From: Streptomyces sp. cf386
Lineage (GTDB): Bacteria; Actinomycetota; Actinomycetes; Streptomycetales; Streptomycetaceae
Assembly (NCBI RefSeq): GCF_900103585.1
Contig: NZ_FNHV01000026.1
Span: forward strand, 1-64,000
DNA length: 64,000 nt
Direction: 5' to 3'
Below the pieces are notes generated by a model that had not been told where the DNA came from, did not search any database, and saw nothing but the letters and a program-made list of their open reading frames with translations. Below are positions 43,243 to 51,976 of the stretch, piece after piece. Made by a program: the position numbers and the translations under genes. The stretch's first letter is position 1, and each line of letters starts with the position of its first letter.

Positions 43243-43281
43243 GCATAAACATCTTCCGCACGCTTCTCACCTGCATAAACA
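43243..43281. promoter_or_regulatory. paired GCATAAACA repeats upstream of cds1
   Basis: GCATAAACA at 43243-43251 and again at 43273-43281, exactly 30 bp apart (about three helical turns), in a less GC-rich patch. They lie 55-95 bp upstream of the cds1 start and may be a regulator site or part of its promoter. The rest of the 339-bp gap to the next gene holds nothing recognised. Confidence 0.4.
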
Positions 43282-43527
43282 CACCTTTGAGAGCCTCAAA
43301 GGCATCCCTGGGCCGGTTGCTTCACCGGGCCTGCGGGGGCGCATTCACGCGAGTGCTCCGAGCGCCCCCGGTCAGGCGTGACGTGTGTACTGGTGCTCGA
43401 CGCGGGACGCGGGCAGACTGCACCGGACGGGACGGCGATCCCGAGCGGGGGCACACTGGATCACGACCAGGGCCGGCCATACCGACGCGGATCGAGCCGG
43501 CGACCGACGCGCACAAGGGGGCGGGGC

Positions 43528-43851
43528 ATGGCGGAGCCGGAGTTCACGGCCACGGGCGTGCGGATCGGCAAGCGGCTGCGCTCGCTGACCCGGGCCGGGC
43601 AGGTACGGATCAGCGACGGCAGGCTGCAGCTGCTCACCAGCTACGGCAGCGAGATAGACAGCGCTCCGGTGCAGGCGGTGCGGGCGTCCAAGCCCTGGTT
43701 CGCCCAGGACGACAAGGCGCTGGCGGACGTCAACGGCACGCGCTACTCACTGACTCTGGGTGATCACGACCCCGCGCCGGGAGAACCGGGTCCTCCCGCG
43801 GCGCGCCGGTTCATCGAGGCCGTACGGAAGGCCGCGGGGCGTAAGGGCTGA
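43528..43851 (+). CDS. conserved small protein of unknown function
   Basis: 107 residues from the ATG at 43528, with AAGGGGGCGGGG upstream. The sequence is beta-rich and basic (GKRLRSLTRAGQVRISDGRL; PWFAQDDKALADVNGTRYSL) and ends in a helix (RRFIEAVRKAAGRKG). No membrane helix, signal or known catalytic motif. The single-domain layout with small turns suggests a PH-like barrel, but I do not recognise the family. Confidence 0.7.
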   Translation: MAEPEFTATGVRIGKRLRSLTRAGQVRISDGRLQLLTSYGSEIDSAPVQAVRASKPWFAQDDKALADVNGTRYSLTLGDHDPAPGEPGPPAARRFIEAVRKAAGRKG

Positions 43852-44035
43852 GTCACCGCGAGTTGCGGTACCGCACCCCCTGCGTCACGCTGGTCACACG
43901 TCACTCTGGGTTTACCGGCGATAACGCTGCGAACCAGCCCGCCGGCCACGTCAGCAGGCGGCCGTTGTCTTCAAGCACCCTGCTGGATCCGTACTTCGTG
44001 TTCTTCCGGACCTCTTCAGTCGGGGAGTCGCAGCC

Positions 44036-44587
44036 GTGATCAGTTACCCAAGCAGGCACTGCACGGTGGAGCTCCAAGCCCTGCCGTCGCGGATCGGCCA
44101 GGTCCGCAGAATCGTATCGGCGCAGTTGCGCTACTGGCATCTGGATTCCTTGATAGACCGCGCCGCGCTCGGCGTGACCGAGCTGTTGACCAACGTTCAC
44201 CTGCACGCCCAGCCAGACAAGATGTGCACCGTCGAGATCGAGCTGGTGCTCGACCGGCTCAAGGTCTCGGTGCGCGATCACGACCCGCGACTGCCCGTCG
44301 TGTCGGACGTCGGCGATGCCGACGCGTTCGCCACCTGCGGGCGCGGGCTGGCGATGGTGGCCGCCGTCAGCGAGAGCTGGGGCGCCTTGCCGGACGGCGA
44401 GTCCGGCAAGGTTGTGTGGTTCACGCTGCCGACGTCTGCGGCGTCGGCACGAGGCGGGGCCGCGCGGCCCCCGCAGCGGACGACGGTGTCCGTGGAGCAG
44501 GCCGCGCGGCAGTTCGCGGAGGTCGGGCAGCGGGTGGACCTGCGTCGGCCGGAACATGCTCCCGCCCGGTCGGCCGTTGTGGGCTGA
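44036..44587 (+). CDS. ATP-binding regulatory protein (anti-sigma/HATPase_c type)
   Basis: 183 residues from a GTG, with GGGGAG upstream. The kinase-like ATP-binding fold of anti-sigma factors is visible: N-box LGVTELLTNVHLHAQP, G1 box VRDHDPRLPVV and G2 box ATCGRGLAMVAAVSESWG. The last ~40 residues are a variable tail. Such Streptomyces proteins act as partner-switching serine kinases or sigma-factor antagonists. No anti-anti-sigma or sigma gene lies beside it, so the partner is unknown. Confidence 0.88.
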   Translation: MISYPSRHCTVELQALPSRIGQVRRIVSAQLRYWHLDSLIDRAALGVTELLTNVHLHAQPDKMCTVEIELVLDRLKVSVRDHDPRLPVVSDVGDADAFATCGRGLAMVAAVSESWGALPDGESGKVVWFTLPTSAASARGGAARPPQRTTVSVEQAARQFAEVGQRVDLRRPEHAPARSAVVG

Positions 44588-44621
44588 CCGGGCGGTGAGG
44601 GGGCTCCGGGCGCTGCCCGAG

Positions 44622-47183
44622 TCACTCCGTGGCGATGGCCCTCAGTACGTCCAGGCGTGCCGCACGGCGCGCCGGGCGTAGGCCCGCGAGGGCTCCGGCC
44701 GTGAGGCCCACCAGGGCCACCACCGCGAGTTGCAGGGGCGGCATCGCGAAGGCGAACGTGCTGTCGCTCGCGCCGTCCGAGGCCTCGACCAGGACCCAGC
44801 CGAGGAAGGCGCCGAGGGCCAGGCCGCCGACCGTGCCGAAGGCTGCCACCAGGACCGACTCCCAGCGGACCATGGCGCGCAGCTGGGCGCGGGTCTGGCC
44901 CACGGCCCGCAGCAGACCCAGTTCGCGGGTGCGCTCGTGGATCGCCAGGGTGAGGGTGTTGGCGATGCCGAGGAGTGCGATGAGTACCGCGAGGGCGAGC
45001 AGGGCGTAGACGAGGGTGAGCATCATGTCGATGCCTCCCGCCGCGGACTGCGCGTACTCGTCCCGGGTCTGCACCTCCGGGTTGCCGTACCGGTCCGCGA
45101 CCTTCTCGACCGCCGCCTTACCCGTGTCCGTGCCGACACCGTCCTTGAAGGAGACTGCGACGAGGGTGTCGGCGTCCTGGGTGCGGTGCGGGGCCCACGC
45201 GTCGCGGGTCAGAACGTAGTCGCCGGCGAGTTCGGACCGGCCGTAGACCGCGCGGACCGTGAAGGTCTCCGTACGGCCGTCGGTGAAGGTGAGGCGGGTC
45301 TTGTCGCCGGTCGTCAGGTTCTGCTTGTCGGCCTCCTTCTCGGTGACGGCGATGCCGTCGGTGCCGAGGTCGCCCAGGGAGCCGTGGACGGCGCCGAGGT
45401 CGAAGGTGCGCTCCAGGGCCGACGGGTCGGTGACCGTCAGGGCCCGGCCCTCGCCGTCGACCTCGGCGACTCCGCGGCCGAGTCCGACGGCCGTGTCCAC
45501 CTCGGGCAGTCGCTGGACCGCGTCGGCCAGCCGCGGGCTCAGACCGCTGCCGCCCGCGCCGAACGACGGGGTGCTCACGGCCACGTCGCCCGCGAAGGAA
45601 CGGGACACGGTCTGGTCCATCGTCGCTTTCAGGGAGGCGCCGAACACCGTGAACAGGGACACCACGGCCACGCCGATCATCAGCGCGCTCGCGGTGGCGG
45701 CCGTCCGCTTCGGGCTGCGCAGGGCGTTGCGCCGGGCGAGTCCGCCGGTGACGCCGCGCAGTCGGTCGAGGGGGCGGCCGAGGATCCGTACGGCGGTCGT
45801 GGAGGCGACCGGGCCGAGGACCACGAAGGCGACCAGGGCGAGGACGGCGCCGGTTCCGGCCAGCCAGAGCGACGGGGACACGAGGACGCCGCTGAGCGTC
45901 ACTCCGATCGCCAGGGCGATCAGGCCCAGGCCGGTGACGGCACGCAGACGGGAGGCGCCCGACGTGTCGACGGCCGTCTCCCGCAGGGCCGCCAGCGGTG
46001 CGGTGCGGCCGGCGCGCACGGCGGGCACAAGCGCGGAGCCGAGGCAGACCACGATGCCGACCGCGAGCGGCAGGGCCATGGAGAGCCCGCTGATCACCAA
46101 GTCGCCTTCGGGGAAGGGGAATCCGATCGCCGGGAACAGCGCCTGGAGGCCTGCCGCGATACCGATACCGCCTGCCAGGCCTGCCGCAGACGCGGTCACG
46201 GCCACGGCGGTCGCTTCTACGAGGGTCGACGCGGTGACCTGGCGGCGTGAGGCTCCGAGAGCGCGCAACAGGGCGTTCTCGCGGGTGCGTTGGGCCACGA
46301 CGATCGCGAAGGTGTTGTGGATGGAGAAGGTCGCGACCAGCAGGGCGACGCCGGAGAAGACCAGGAGGAAGGTGGTGAAGACGGTCAGGAACTGGCTGGA
46401 GATCATGTCGGTGTTCTCCTGGGCCGACTCCTGACCGGTGATGGCCTCAATTCCCTTGGGCAGTACGGGAGTCAGAGCGTCCACCAGCTCCTGCTGGCTG
46501 ACGCCGGGCCCGGCCCGCACCTGGATGCTCGCCGCCTCGCCGGGCCGCGCGGTGAGGTACTTCTCGGCGTCCGCCTGGGTCATTCCGGTGAAGGTCACCT
46601 GGGCCATGCCGTCCTCGCCGCCGAAGGTCGCGAGGCCGACGATCGTCACCTTGACCGGGTCCGGCGTACGCAGGGTCGTCGTGTCGCCGATCTTGAGGCC
46701 GCCGCGCTCGGCGGTGCCGCGGTCGACGACGACCTCGCCGGACTTCTGCGGGATGCGGCCGTCGGCGAGTTGGTAGGCGTTGAGTTCGGGGTCGGCGATC
46801 CAGTTGCCGGCAAGGGTGGGCGGGCCCTGGCCGCCGATCGGCTCGCCGTTCCTGCCTACGAGCTGACCGGCGCCCTGGATGTTGGGCGCGACGGCTGCGA
46901 CGCCGGGGACCTTCTCGACCGTGGTCACCAGGTCGGTGCCGACCGGCTCGCGCACGCCCTCGCTCTCGCCGGGTGTGGTGATGGCGTCGGCGCTGCGGAC
47001 GACGGCGTCGGTACCGCTGGTCGCCTTGCCGAACATGGTGTCGAAGCCGGCGCGCAGTGTGTCGCCCATGACGAGCGTCCCGGCGAGGAAGGCGACGCCG
47101 AGGAAGACCGCGAGGAACGTACCGGCGAAGCGGCGCTTGTGAGCGCGCAGGGAGGACACGCTCAGGCGGACGGACGCGTTCAT
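44622..47183 (-). CDS. FtsX-type ABC transporter permease (MacB-like, duplicated)
   Basis: 853 residues. An N-terminal helix (FAGTFLAVFLGVAFLAGTLV) is followed by a large extracytoplasmic domain and an FtsX core of three helices (FTTFLLVFSGVALLVATFSI). After a central helix pair the pattern repeats, with a second FtsX core near 720-840 (VYALLALAVLIALLGIANTL). This is the two-core arrangement of Gram-positive lipoprotein or peptide exporters. The ATG overlaps the ATPase stop by 4 nt. With the ATPase and the SHOCT protein it forms one operon; the transported compound is unknown. Confidence 0.92.
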   Translation of the reverse strand: MNASVRLSVSSLRAHKRRFAGTFLAVFLGVAFLAGTLVMGDTLRAGFDTMFGKATSGTDAVVRSADAITTPGESEGVREPVGTDLVTTVEKVPGVAAVAPNIQGAGQLVGRNGEPIGGQGPPTLAGNWIADPELNAYQLADGRIPQKSGEVVVDRGTAERGGLKIGDTTTLRTPDPVKVTIVGLATFGGEDGMAQVTFTGMTQADAEKYLTARPGEAASIQVRAGPGVSQQELVDALTPVLPKGIEAITGQESAQENTDMISSQFLTVFTTFLLVFSGVALLVATFSIHNTFAIVVAQRTRENALLRALGASRRQVTASTLVEATAVAVTASAAGLAGGIGIAAGLQALFPAIGFPFPEGDLVISGLSMALPLAVGIVVCLGSALVPAVRAGRTAPLAALRETAVDTSGASRLRAVTGLGLIALAIGVTLSGVLVSPSLWLAGTGAVLALVAFVVLGPVASTTAVRILGRPLDRLRGVTGGLARRNALRSPKRTAATASALMIGVAVVSLFTVFGASLKATMDQTVSRSFAGDVAVSTPSFGAGGSGLSPRLADAVQRLPEVDTAVGLGRGVAEVDGEGRALTVTDPSALERTFDLGAVHGSLGDLGTDGIAVTEKEADKQNLTTGDKTRLTFTDGRTETFTVRAVYGRSELAGDYVLTRDAWAPHRTQDADTLVAVSFKDGVGTDTGKAAVEKVADRYGNPEVQTRDEYAQSAAGGIDMMLTLVYALLALAVLIALLGIANTLTLAIHERTRELGLLRAVGQTRAQLRAMVRWESVLVAAFGTVGGLALGAFLGWVLVEASDGASDSTFAFAMPPLQLAVVALVGLTAGALAGLRPARRAARLDVLRAIATE

Positions 47184-47983
47184 GACGGCACCTCGAAGGC
47201 TTTCATGCGGTCCAGGACCTTGTCGGCTGTCGGGGATTCCATACGGTCGACCAGGCGCCCGTCGGCGAGGAACACGACCTCGTCGGCGTGGGCGGCGGCC
47301 ACGGGGTCGTGGGTGACCATGACGACCGTGCGGGCCGTCTGACGCACCGCGCGGCCGAGCAGGCCGAGGACCTCCTCGCCGGAACGGGAGTCGAGGTTGC
47401 CCGTCGGCTCGTCGGCGAAGACGACGTCCGGCCGCCCCGCGAACGCCCTCGCCACGGCGACTCGCTGCTGCTGGCCGCCGGAGAGTTCCGAGGGGCGGTG
47501 GTGGAGCCGGTCGCGCAGGCCGACGACGTCGATGAGCGCGTCGATCCATTCCTTGTCGCCGCTGTCGCCCTTGCCGCCCTTACCGCCCTTGCTGCCCGCG
47601 AGGTCCAGCGGCAGTGTGATGTTCTCCGCGACGGTCAGCGTCGGTACCAGGTTGAAGGCCTGGAAGACGAAGCCGACGCGGTCACGCCGCAGCAGGGTCA
47701 GGCGGCGGTCGTCGAGGCTGCTCAGCTCGGTGTCGCCGATGTGGGCGGTGCCCGAGGTGAGCGTGTCGAGACCGGCCGCGCAGTGCATCAGGGTGGACTT
47801 GCCGGAGCCCGAGGGCCCCATGATCGCGGTGAAGCGGCCGACGGGGAAGTCGACGCTCACCCCGTCCAGGGCCCGCACGCCGGTGTCACCGGTGCCGTAC
47901 ACCTTCACAGCGTCGACGACACGGGCGGCCGTCGGCGTGATCGTCGTGGCGGAGGCGGCAGACGTGGCGGACGTGGCCGTCAT
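47180..47983 (-). CDS. ABC transporter ATPase (MacB/LolD-type)
   Basis: 267 residues. Walker A is GPSGSGKST, the Q-loop is FVFQAFNLVPTLTVAENI, the signature is LSGGQQQRVAVARA, and Walker B is VVFADEPTGNLDS with VTHD. This wording is typical of the MacB/LolD export class. A glycine/lysine-rich insertion (GSKGGKGGKGDSGDKE) in the helical domain is unusual. The Ser/Thr/Ala-rich N-terminal tail may be mostly disordered. Start and stop overlap both neighbours by ATGA. Confidence 0.93.
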   Translation of the reverse strand: MTATSATSAASATTITPTAARVVDAVKVYGTGDTGVRALDGVSVDFPVGRFTAIMGPSGSGKSTLMHCAAGLDTLTSGTAHIGDTELSSLDDRRLTLLRRDRVGFVFQAFNLVPTLTVAENITLPLDLAGSKGGKGGKGDSGDKEWIDALIDVVGLRDRLHHRPSELSGGQQQRVAVARAFAGRPDVVFADEPTGNLDSRSGEEVLGLLGRAVRQTARTVVMVTHDPVAAAHADEVVFLADGRLVDRMESPTADKVLDRMKAFEVPS

Positions 47984-48261
47984 GACGCACCGCCCTTGCG
48001 CGTACGGCCGAACTGCTCGTCCAGGACGGACAGCCGACGCCAGTACTCGTCCTCGTCGATCTCGCCGGAGGCGAAGCGGTGGCCGAGCACGGTGATGGGC
48101 GAGTTGTCGTCGGCGGTGGGCCGCAAGGGGCCACGGCGTCCGCGCCACACCGTGCGGCGCAGCAGCATGAAGCCACCGATCACGACGGCCGCCCAGATCA
48201 GCGGGAAGAGGAGGATCCACGGGCCGGGGCCGCCGTCTGCGAAGTGAGCCAGGGTCTGCAT
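47980..48261 (-). CDS. SHOCT-domain membrane protein
   Basis: 93 residues. A helix (WILLFPLIWAAVVIGGFMLL) is followed by a basic stretch and a SHOCT motif (GHRFASGEIDEDEYWRRLSV). SHOCT domains are short, usually at the C-terminus of membrane proteins, and may mediate oligomerisation. It is the first gene of the exporter operon and its stop overlaps the ATPase start (ATGA), so it probably modulates the transporter. Confidence 0.88.
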   Translation of the reverse strand: MQTLAHFADGGPGPWILLFPLIWAAVVIGGFMLLRRTVWRGRRGPLRPTADDNSPITVLGHRFASGEIDEDEYWRRLSVLDEQFGRTRKGGAS

Positions 48262-48449
48262 GTCGAGTCATCTCCCGAGTCGGGTCGGTCGGTTCGTTCA
48301 AGTCGTTCGGCGATGTTCTGGTCGTTCGGTGATGTCTCGAGACTCGCGCCGGGAGGGGGTCCGGGTCGTCGTACGGCCAGCGGCAGTGCACGTACCTCGC
48401 GGGGAGTACCCGGGGGTGGTTCCGCTGCTCCGGACGGCCCTCTACTTCT

Positions 48450-48467
48450 GTAACTACTAGTATGTAC
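48450..48467. promoter_or_regulatory. candidate TetR operator between exporter operon and regulator
   Basis: GTAACTACTAGTATGTAC is an imperfect palindrome centred on TACTAGTA, with 14 of 18 positions symmetric. It lies ten bases before the TetR start (48477) and in the 215-bp divergent space with the exporter operon. Repressor binding here could block the regulator's own translation start and transcription. Confidence 0.5.
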
Positions 48468-48476
48468 AGTGTGGAT

Positions 48477-49052
48477 ATGAGCACCTCGGACCGACTGATC
48501 GAGTCCACCCGCGAGCTGCTGTGGGAGCGCGGATATGTGGGCACCAGCCCCAAGGCGATCCTGGAGCGCGCGGGCGCCGGGCAGGGCAGCATGTACCACC
48601 ACTTCAAGGGGAAGCCCGATCTCGCACTCGCCGCGATCCGGCGGACCGCCGAGGAGATGCGGGATACCGCCGCGGGAGTACTCGACGGCCCGGGAACGCC
48701 CTACGAGCGCATCGAGGCGTATCTGCGGCGCGAGCGCGATGTGCTGCGCGGATGTCCGATCGGGCGGCTGACGATGGACCCGGACGTGATCGCCAGCGAC
48801 GAACTGCGGGAGCCCGTCGACGAGACGCTCGACTGGCTGCGCGAGCGGCTCGCCGGGATCGTCGAGGAGGGCAAGGAACAGGGCCAGTTCGCGGACGGAC
48901 TCGACGGTGAGTCGATCGCGGCGACGATCGTCGCGACCGTGCAGGGCGGCTATGTCCTCGCCCGCGCGTCCGGTTCACCCGCTGCCTTCGACGTGGGTGT
49001 CCGGGGGCTCCTCTCGCTGCTGGCCCCGCGCGACGGCACCCGTACTTCTTGA
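48477..49052 (+). CDS. TetR-family regulator
   Basis: 191 residues from the ATG at 48477; an in-frame ATG at 48462 would lie inside the palindrome. The HTH (GYVGTSPKAILERAGAGQGS followed by MYHHFKGKPDLALAAI) is standard. The C-terminal helical domain has DPDVIASDELREPVDETLDW, as in many repressors of exporters. It is divergent from the SHOCT/ABC operon and most likely represses it. Confidence 0.92.
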   Translation: MSTSDRLIESTRELLWERGYVGTSPKAILERAGAGQGSMYHHFKGKPDLALAAIRRTAEEMRDTAAGVLDGPGTPYERIEAYLRRERDVLRGCPIGRLTMDPDVIASDELREPVDETLDWLRERLAGIVEEGKEQGQFADGLDGESIAATIVATVQGGYVLARASGSPAAFDVGVRGLLSLLAPRDGTRTS

Positions 49053-49063
49053 AGGGACTTGGC

Positions 49064-49648
49064 ATGCATGCCATGCAGTACGAGTTCACCCTGCCCGCCG
49101 ACTACGACATGGACGTCATCCGCTCCCGCGTCGCCCGCGTCGGGCATCTGCTGGACGACTGGCACGGCCTCGGCGTCAAGGCGTATCTGCTGCGCGAGCG
49201 CAGCGTGCACGGCTCGCCGGTCAACCAGTACGGGCCCTTCTACCTCTGGAACACCGTGGAGGGAATGAACGACTTCCTGTGGGGAGGCGCCTTCCAAGGG
49301 CCCGTGAACGACTTCGGGCGGCCACGGGTGCGTCAGTGGACGGGGGTCGCGTACGAGGAGGGAGGTGCTGCGGACTCCCCTGCCGCGTTTGCGGTGCGTC
49401 GGTGCCAACCGGTGCCGGAAGGTGTGGAGTTGGGCGCGTTCATGGCGGACTCGGTGGACGAGACCGAGCGGCTGGCGGCGCAGGACGGCGCCCTGCTGGC
49501 CGCGGCCGTCGTCGACACGCGCGCGTGGGAGCTGGTCCACTTCTCGCTCTGGGCGCACGACACGCCCAAGGCGGAGGGCGAGGTGTACCGGGTGCTGCAC
49601 CTGTCGGCGCCGGGGCGCGGCGCGTTGCCGCGAGGCCGGCAGTGGTGA
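49064..49648 (+). CDS. DUF4865-family protein
   Basis: 194 residues from the ATG at 49064 (GAAGGGA upstream). The sequence MQYEFTLPADYDMDVIRSRV and GPFYLWNTVEGMNDFLWGGA matches the DUF4865 family, a ferredoxin-like barrel of unknown function. The repeated FSLWAHDT segment near the end suggests two related halves. It starts 11 bp after the TetR stop, and its own stop overlaps the phosphotriesterase start (GTGA), so these three genes probably form an operon. Confidence 0.82.
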   Translation: MHAMQYEFTLPADYDMDVIRSRVARVGHLLDDWHGLGVKAYLLRERSVHGSPVNQYGPFYLWNTVEGMNDFLWGGAFQGPVNDFGRPRVRQWTGVAYEEGGAADSPAAFAVRRCQPVPEGVELGAFMADSVDETERLAAQDGALLAAAVVDTRAWELVHFSLWAHDTPKAEGEVYRVLHLSAPGRGALPRGRQW

Positions 49649-50553
49649 GCACGGTCCGTACGGTCCTCGGCGACATCCGGCCCGAGGAACTCGGCGTGTG
49701 CGACGCACACGACCACCTCTTCCTGAGCACCCCGCAGCTGCCCGGCCAGGAGCTCAACGACGCCGCCTCCGCGCGCGCCGAGTTGGCCGCGTTCCGCGGT
49801 GCCGGTGGCTCGGCCGTCGTGCAGTGGACGCCGTACGGCATGGGACGCCGGGCCGCCGACCTGCCTCTGCTGTCCCGGGCCACCGGGGTGCACCTGGTCT
49901 GCGCGACGGGACTGCACCAAGCGGTGCACTACGCCCCGGAGTTGCTCGACGAACTGCGCGGAGGGCCGGCCGACGTCTTCGTGTCCGAACTGACCGAGGG
50001 CATCGGCACGTCGGGGGTCCGCGCCGGGTTCATCAAGGTCGCCGGCGGTTTCCATGCCCTTGACACACACGCCCGCTGGACGATGACCGCAGCGGCCGAG
50101 GCGCACCACGCCACGGGCGTGTCCATCGCCGTGCACCTGGAGCTGGGGACGGGCGCGCTCGACGTGCTGGACCTGCTGTGCGGCGAGTTGGGCGTCCCGC
50201 CGTCCCGGGTGATCCTCGGCCACGTCAACCGCTCCCCCGACCTCCTGGTCCACCGCCAGGCCGCCGAAGCGGGCTGCTGGCTGGCCTTCGACGGGCCCTC
50301 GCGCGCTCATCACGCCACCGACTGGCGCATGCCGGACGCGATGCGGGCGCTGGCCGAGGCCGGGTTCGGACACCGGCTGCTGCTCGGCGGGGACACCGTC
50401 GTCGCCGGGGCACGGTCGGTCGACGGGGGTCCCGGGATGCCGTATCTGCTGCGCCGGGTGAGACCGAGGCTCGCGCTCGCCCTCGGTGAGGAGCTGGTCG
50501 ACCGCATCCTCATCGACAACCCCAGCCGGGCCTTCGCCGTCGACTGGCGCTGA
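49645..50553 (+). CDS. phosphotriesterase-family metal hydrolase
   Basis: 302 residues from a GTG overlapping the preceding stop. The amidohydrolase metal site starts with CDAHDHLFLS (HxH). GFIKVAGGF supplies the bridging lysine position, then IAVHLELGTG, ILGHVNRSPD and LLLGGDTV give the later histidines and aspartate. This is the phosphotriesterase (PTE) branch, which contains lactonases and organophosphate hydrolases. The natural substrate is unknown. The coupling with DUF4865 suggests joint function. Confidence 0.85.
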   Translation: MSTVRTVLGDIRPEELGVCDAHDHLFLSTPQLPGQELNDAASARAELAAFRGAGGSAVVQWTPYGMGRRAADLPLLSRATGVHLVCATGLHQAVHYAPELLDELRGGPADVFVSELTEGIGTSGVRAGFIKVAGGFHALDTHARWTMTAAAEAHHATGVSIAVHLELGTGALDVLDLLCGELGVPPSRVILGHVNRSPDLLVHRQAAEAGCWLAFDGPSRAHHATDWRMPDAMRALAEAGFGHRLLLGGDTVVAGARSVDGGPGMPYLLRRVRPRLALALGEELVDRILIDNPSRAFAVDWR

Positions 50554-50704
50554 TCCGCGGCGGCCGGGGTGGCCGAGGTGGCCGGATCGTGTTGATCTTT
50601 GACCCGCATCTGCTCGTACGAGTGCACCTTCTGTGTGCCGTGCGGCCATACCCTGCGGGACGTCTGTCCCCACTTCGGTGGCGAGCTGTTGCCCAGACCT
50701 CGGC

Positions 50705-50740
50705 GTTCGTGACGTTCGCGACGTTCATGATGTTCGTGAC
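50705..50740. repeat. four 9-bp tandem repeats
   Basis: GTTCGTGAC, GTTCGCGAC, GTTCATGAT and GTTCGTGAC follow each other without gaps from 50705 to 50740. They end three bases before the stop codon of the truncated reductoisomerase on the minus strand. The remaining 190-bp gap also has two copies of a GGTGGCC unit near 50567-50580. Purpose unknown; a slippage product or a transcription-end feature is possible. Confidence 0.7.
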
Positions 50741-50743
50741 GTA

Positions 50744-51385
50744 CTAAGCCACGGCGATGTCCACGGACGGCCGGAGTTTCGCGGCCACGGCCAGGGCCTC
50801 ATGCACGGGGTGGGAGTCGAAGGCCGTCAACAAGGCGGTGTCCGCAGGGTGTTCGGCGGCCGGGTACGCGATCTGCTCGTACGCCGCCTGGAAGCGCGGG
50901 CCCCAGCGGCGGGCGCCGAGACGGGATGTGCGGGAGCAGTTGTCGACCATGTACGCGACGTCCCGGGCGTGCATGTAGGGCAGCAGAGAGTCGACGGCCT
51001 CGATGACCGACTCGTTGACGATCTCCGACCAGGGGTGGCCCCGCTCGGCGAACTCGTCTACCTGGGCCGTCATCGGGGCGACGAACACCCCGGCGGTGAA
51101 CGGGTCGACGGGCAGCTCCCGTTCGGCCCGCCGGGCATGCGCCCGCTCGCCGACCGTCCACATCGGTGAGCCGCCGATCCTGCTCATCGGGCGTGCGCCG
51201 AGCCTCCGTTCGGCCAGGATGACGCTGCGCAGCTCGGTGCCGTCGGCGACCTCGTCGTAGATCTCGGCGACGACCTCGCGGGCGGGCCCGTACGTCGCCG
51301 TGTAGGCGCGGTCGAAGATGTCCCGGCCCTCGGTGTCGAGGCCATAGCGCACGGCACGCAGTCCCGCGCTCGAGATCGTGAACAA
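50744..51385 (-). pseudogene. plant-type (class II) ketol-acid reductoisomerase, C-terminal fragment
   Basis: 213 residues matching the C-terminal helical domain of long, plant-like reductoisomerases: YGPAREVVAEIYDEVADGTE, PMWTVGERAHARR, PFTAGVFVAPMTAQVDEF, SEIVNESVIEAVDSLLPYMH and AYMVDNCSRTSRLGARRWGP. The NADPH-binding Rossmann half is absent: an in-frame TGA lies about four codons before the only start (a TTG). It should be inactive in branched-chain amino-acid synthesis. It lies 18 bp after the RpiB-type gene on the same strand. The retained domain has no internal stop, so loss of the front was recent or the fragment is kept. Confidence 0.75.
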
Positions 51386-51403
51386 CCCTGCGGGTCAATA
51401 CAC

Positions 51404-51853
51404 CTAGCCCCTGCCGGCGTCCAGGCGTGCGATGCGCGCCACGTTCTCCCGGTCCTCCGCGTCCCCGCTCGGCTCGCCGGCGAACCAGGCGTCGAGGATC
51501 TCCTTGAGCAGCGGCTCGGACGTGAGGCGCAGGCTGAGGGCGAGCACGTTGGCGTCGTTCCAGCGGCGGGCGCCGTCGGCGGTGTACGCGTCCGTGCACA
51601 GGGCGGCCCGTACGCCCGGCACCTTGTTCGCGGCGATGGAGGCGCCCGTGCCGGTCCAGCAGCACACGACGGCCTGGTCGACGGTCCCCTCGGCGACCTC
51701 GCGGGCGGCGGCCTCCGAGCAGGCGGCCCACTGGGGGTCGGCGCCGGGGCTGAGCGCGCCGTATGTCACCACCTCGTGGCCGCGGTCGCGCAGCTCGGTG
51801 ACGAGCGAGCGCGCCACCGGTTCGTCCATGTCCGAGGAGACGGAGATCCGCAT
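51404..51853 (-). CDS. RpiB/LacA/LacB-family sugar-phosphate isomerase
   Basis: 149 residues. It opens MRISVSSDMDEPVARSLVTE; the active-site cysteine region is AVVCCWTGTGASIAANKVPG; and RAALCTDAYTADGARRWNDA completes the signature. RpiB interconverts ribose-5-phosphate and ribulose-5-phosphate; LacAB-type members act on galactose-6-phosphate, and tetrose-phosphate members also exist. The usual H in the SDH motif is M here. With the reductoisomerase fragment downstream it forms a short operon. Confidence 0.88.
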   Translation of the reverse strand: MRISVSSDMDEPVARSLVTELRDRGHEVVTYGALSPGADPQWAACSEAAAREVAEGTVDQAVVCCWTGTGASIAANKVPGVRAALCTDAYTADGARRWNDANVLALSLRLTSEPLLKEILDAWFAGEPSGDAEDRENVARIARLDAGRG

Positions 51854-51976
51854 GTCACGAAGCGTACCCAGGTCCTCGCCGGGGCTGCGGGCGACTAGCC
51901 ACGCCGACCCTGCACATCGAGCATCCGATCACGGACTTCGACAGACGCGGCCGTACGCCACTACCGCGTCCAGCAG

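Noticed and set aside
43189..43288. Cysteine-responsive leader peptide upstream of cds1
   Set aside because: The upstream frame reads MFMQVRSVRKMFMLEV and contains no cysteine cluster, so attenuation by cysteine codons is not supported.
50554..50743. CRISPR array from the 9-bp tandem repeats
   Set aside because: Units are 9 bp with no spacers and no cas genes nearby; they are simple tandem repeats.
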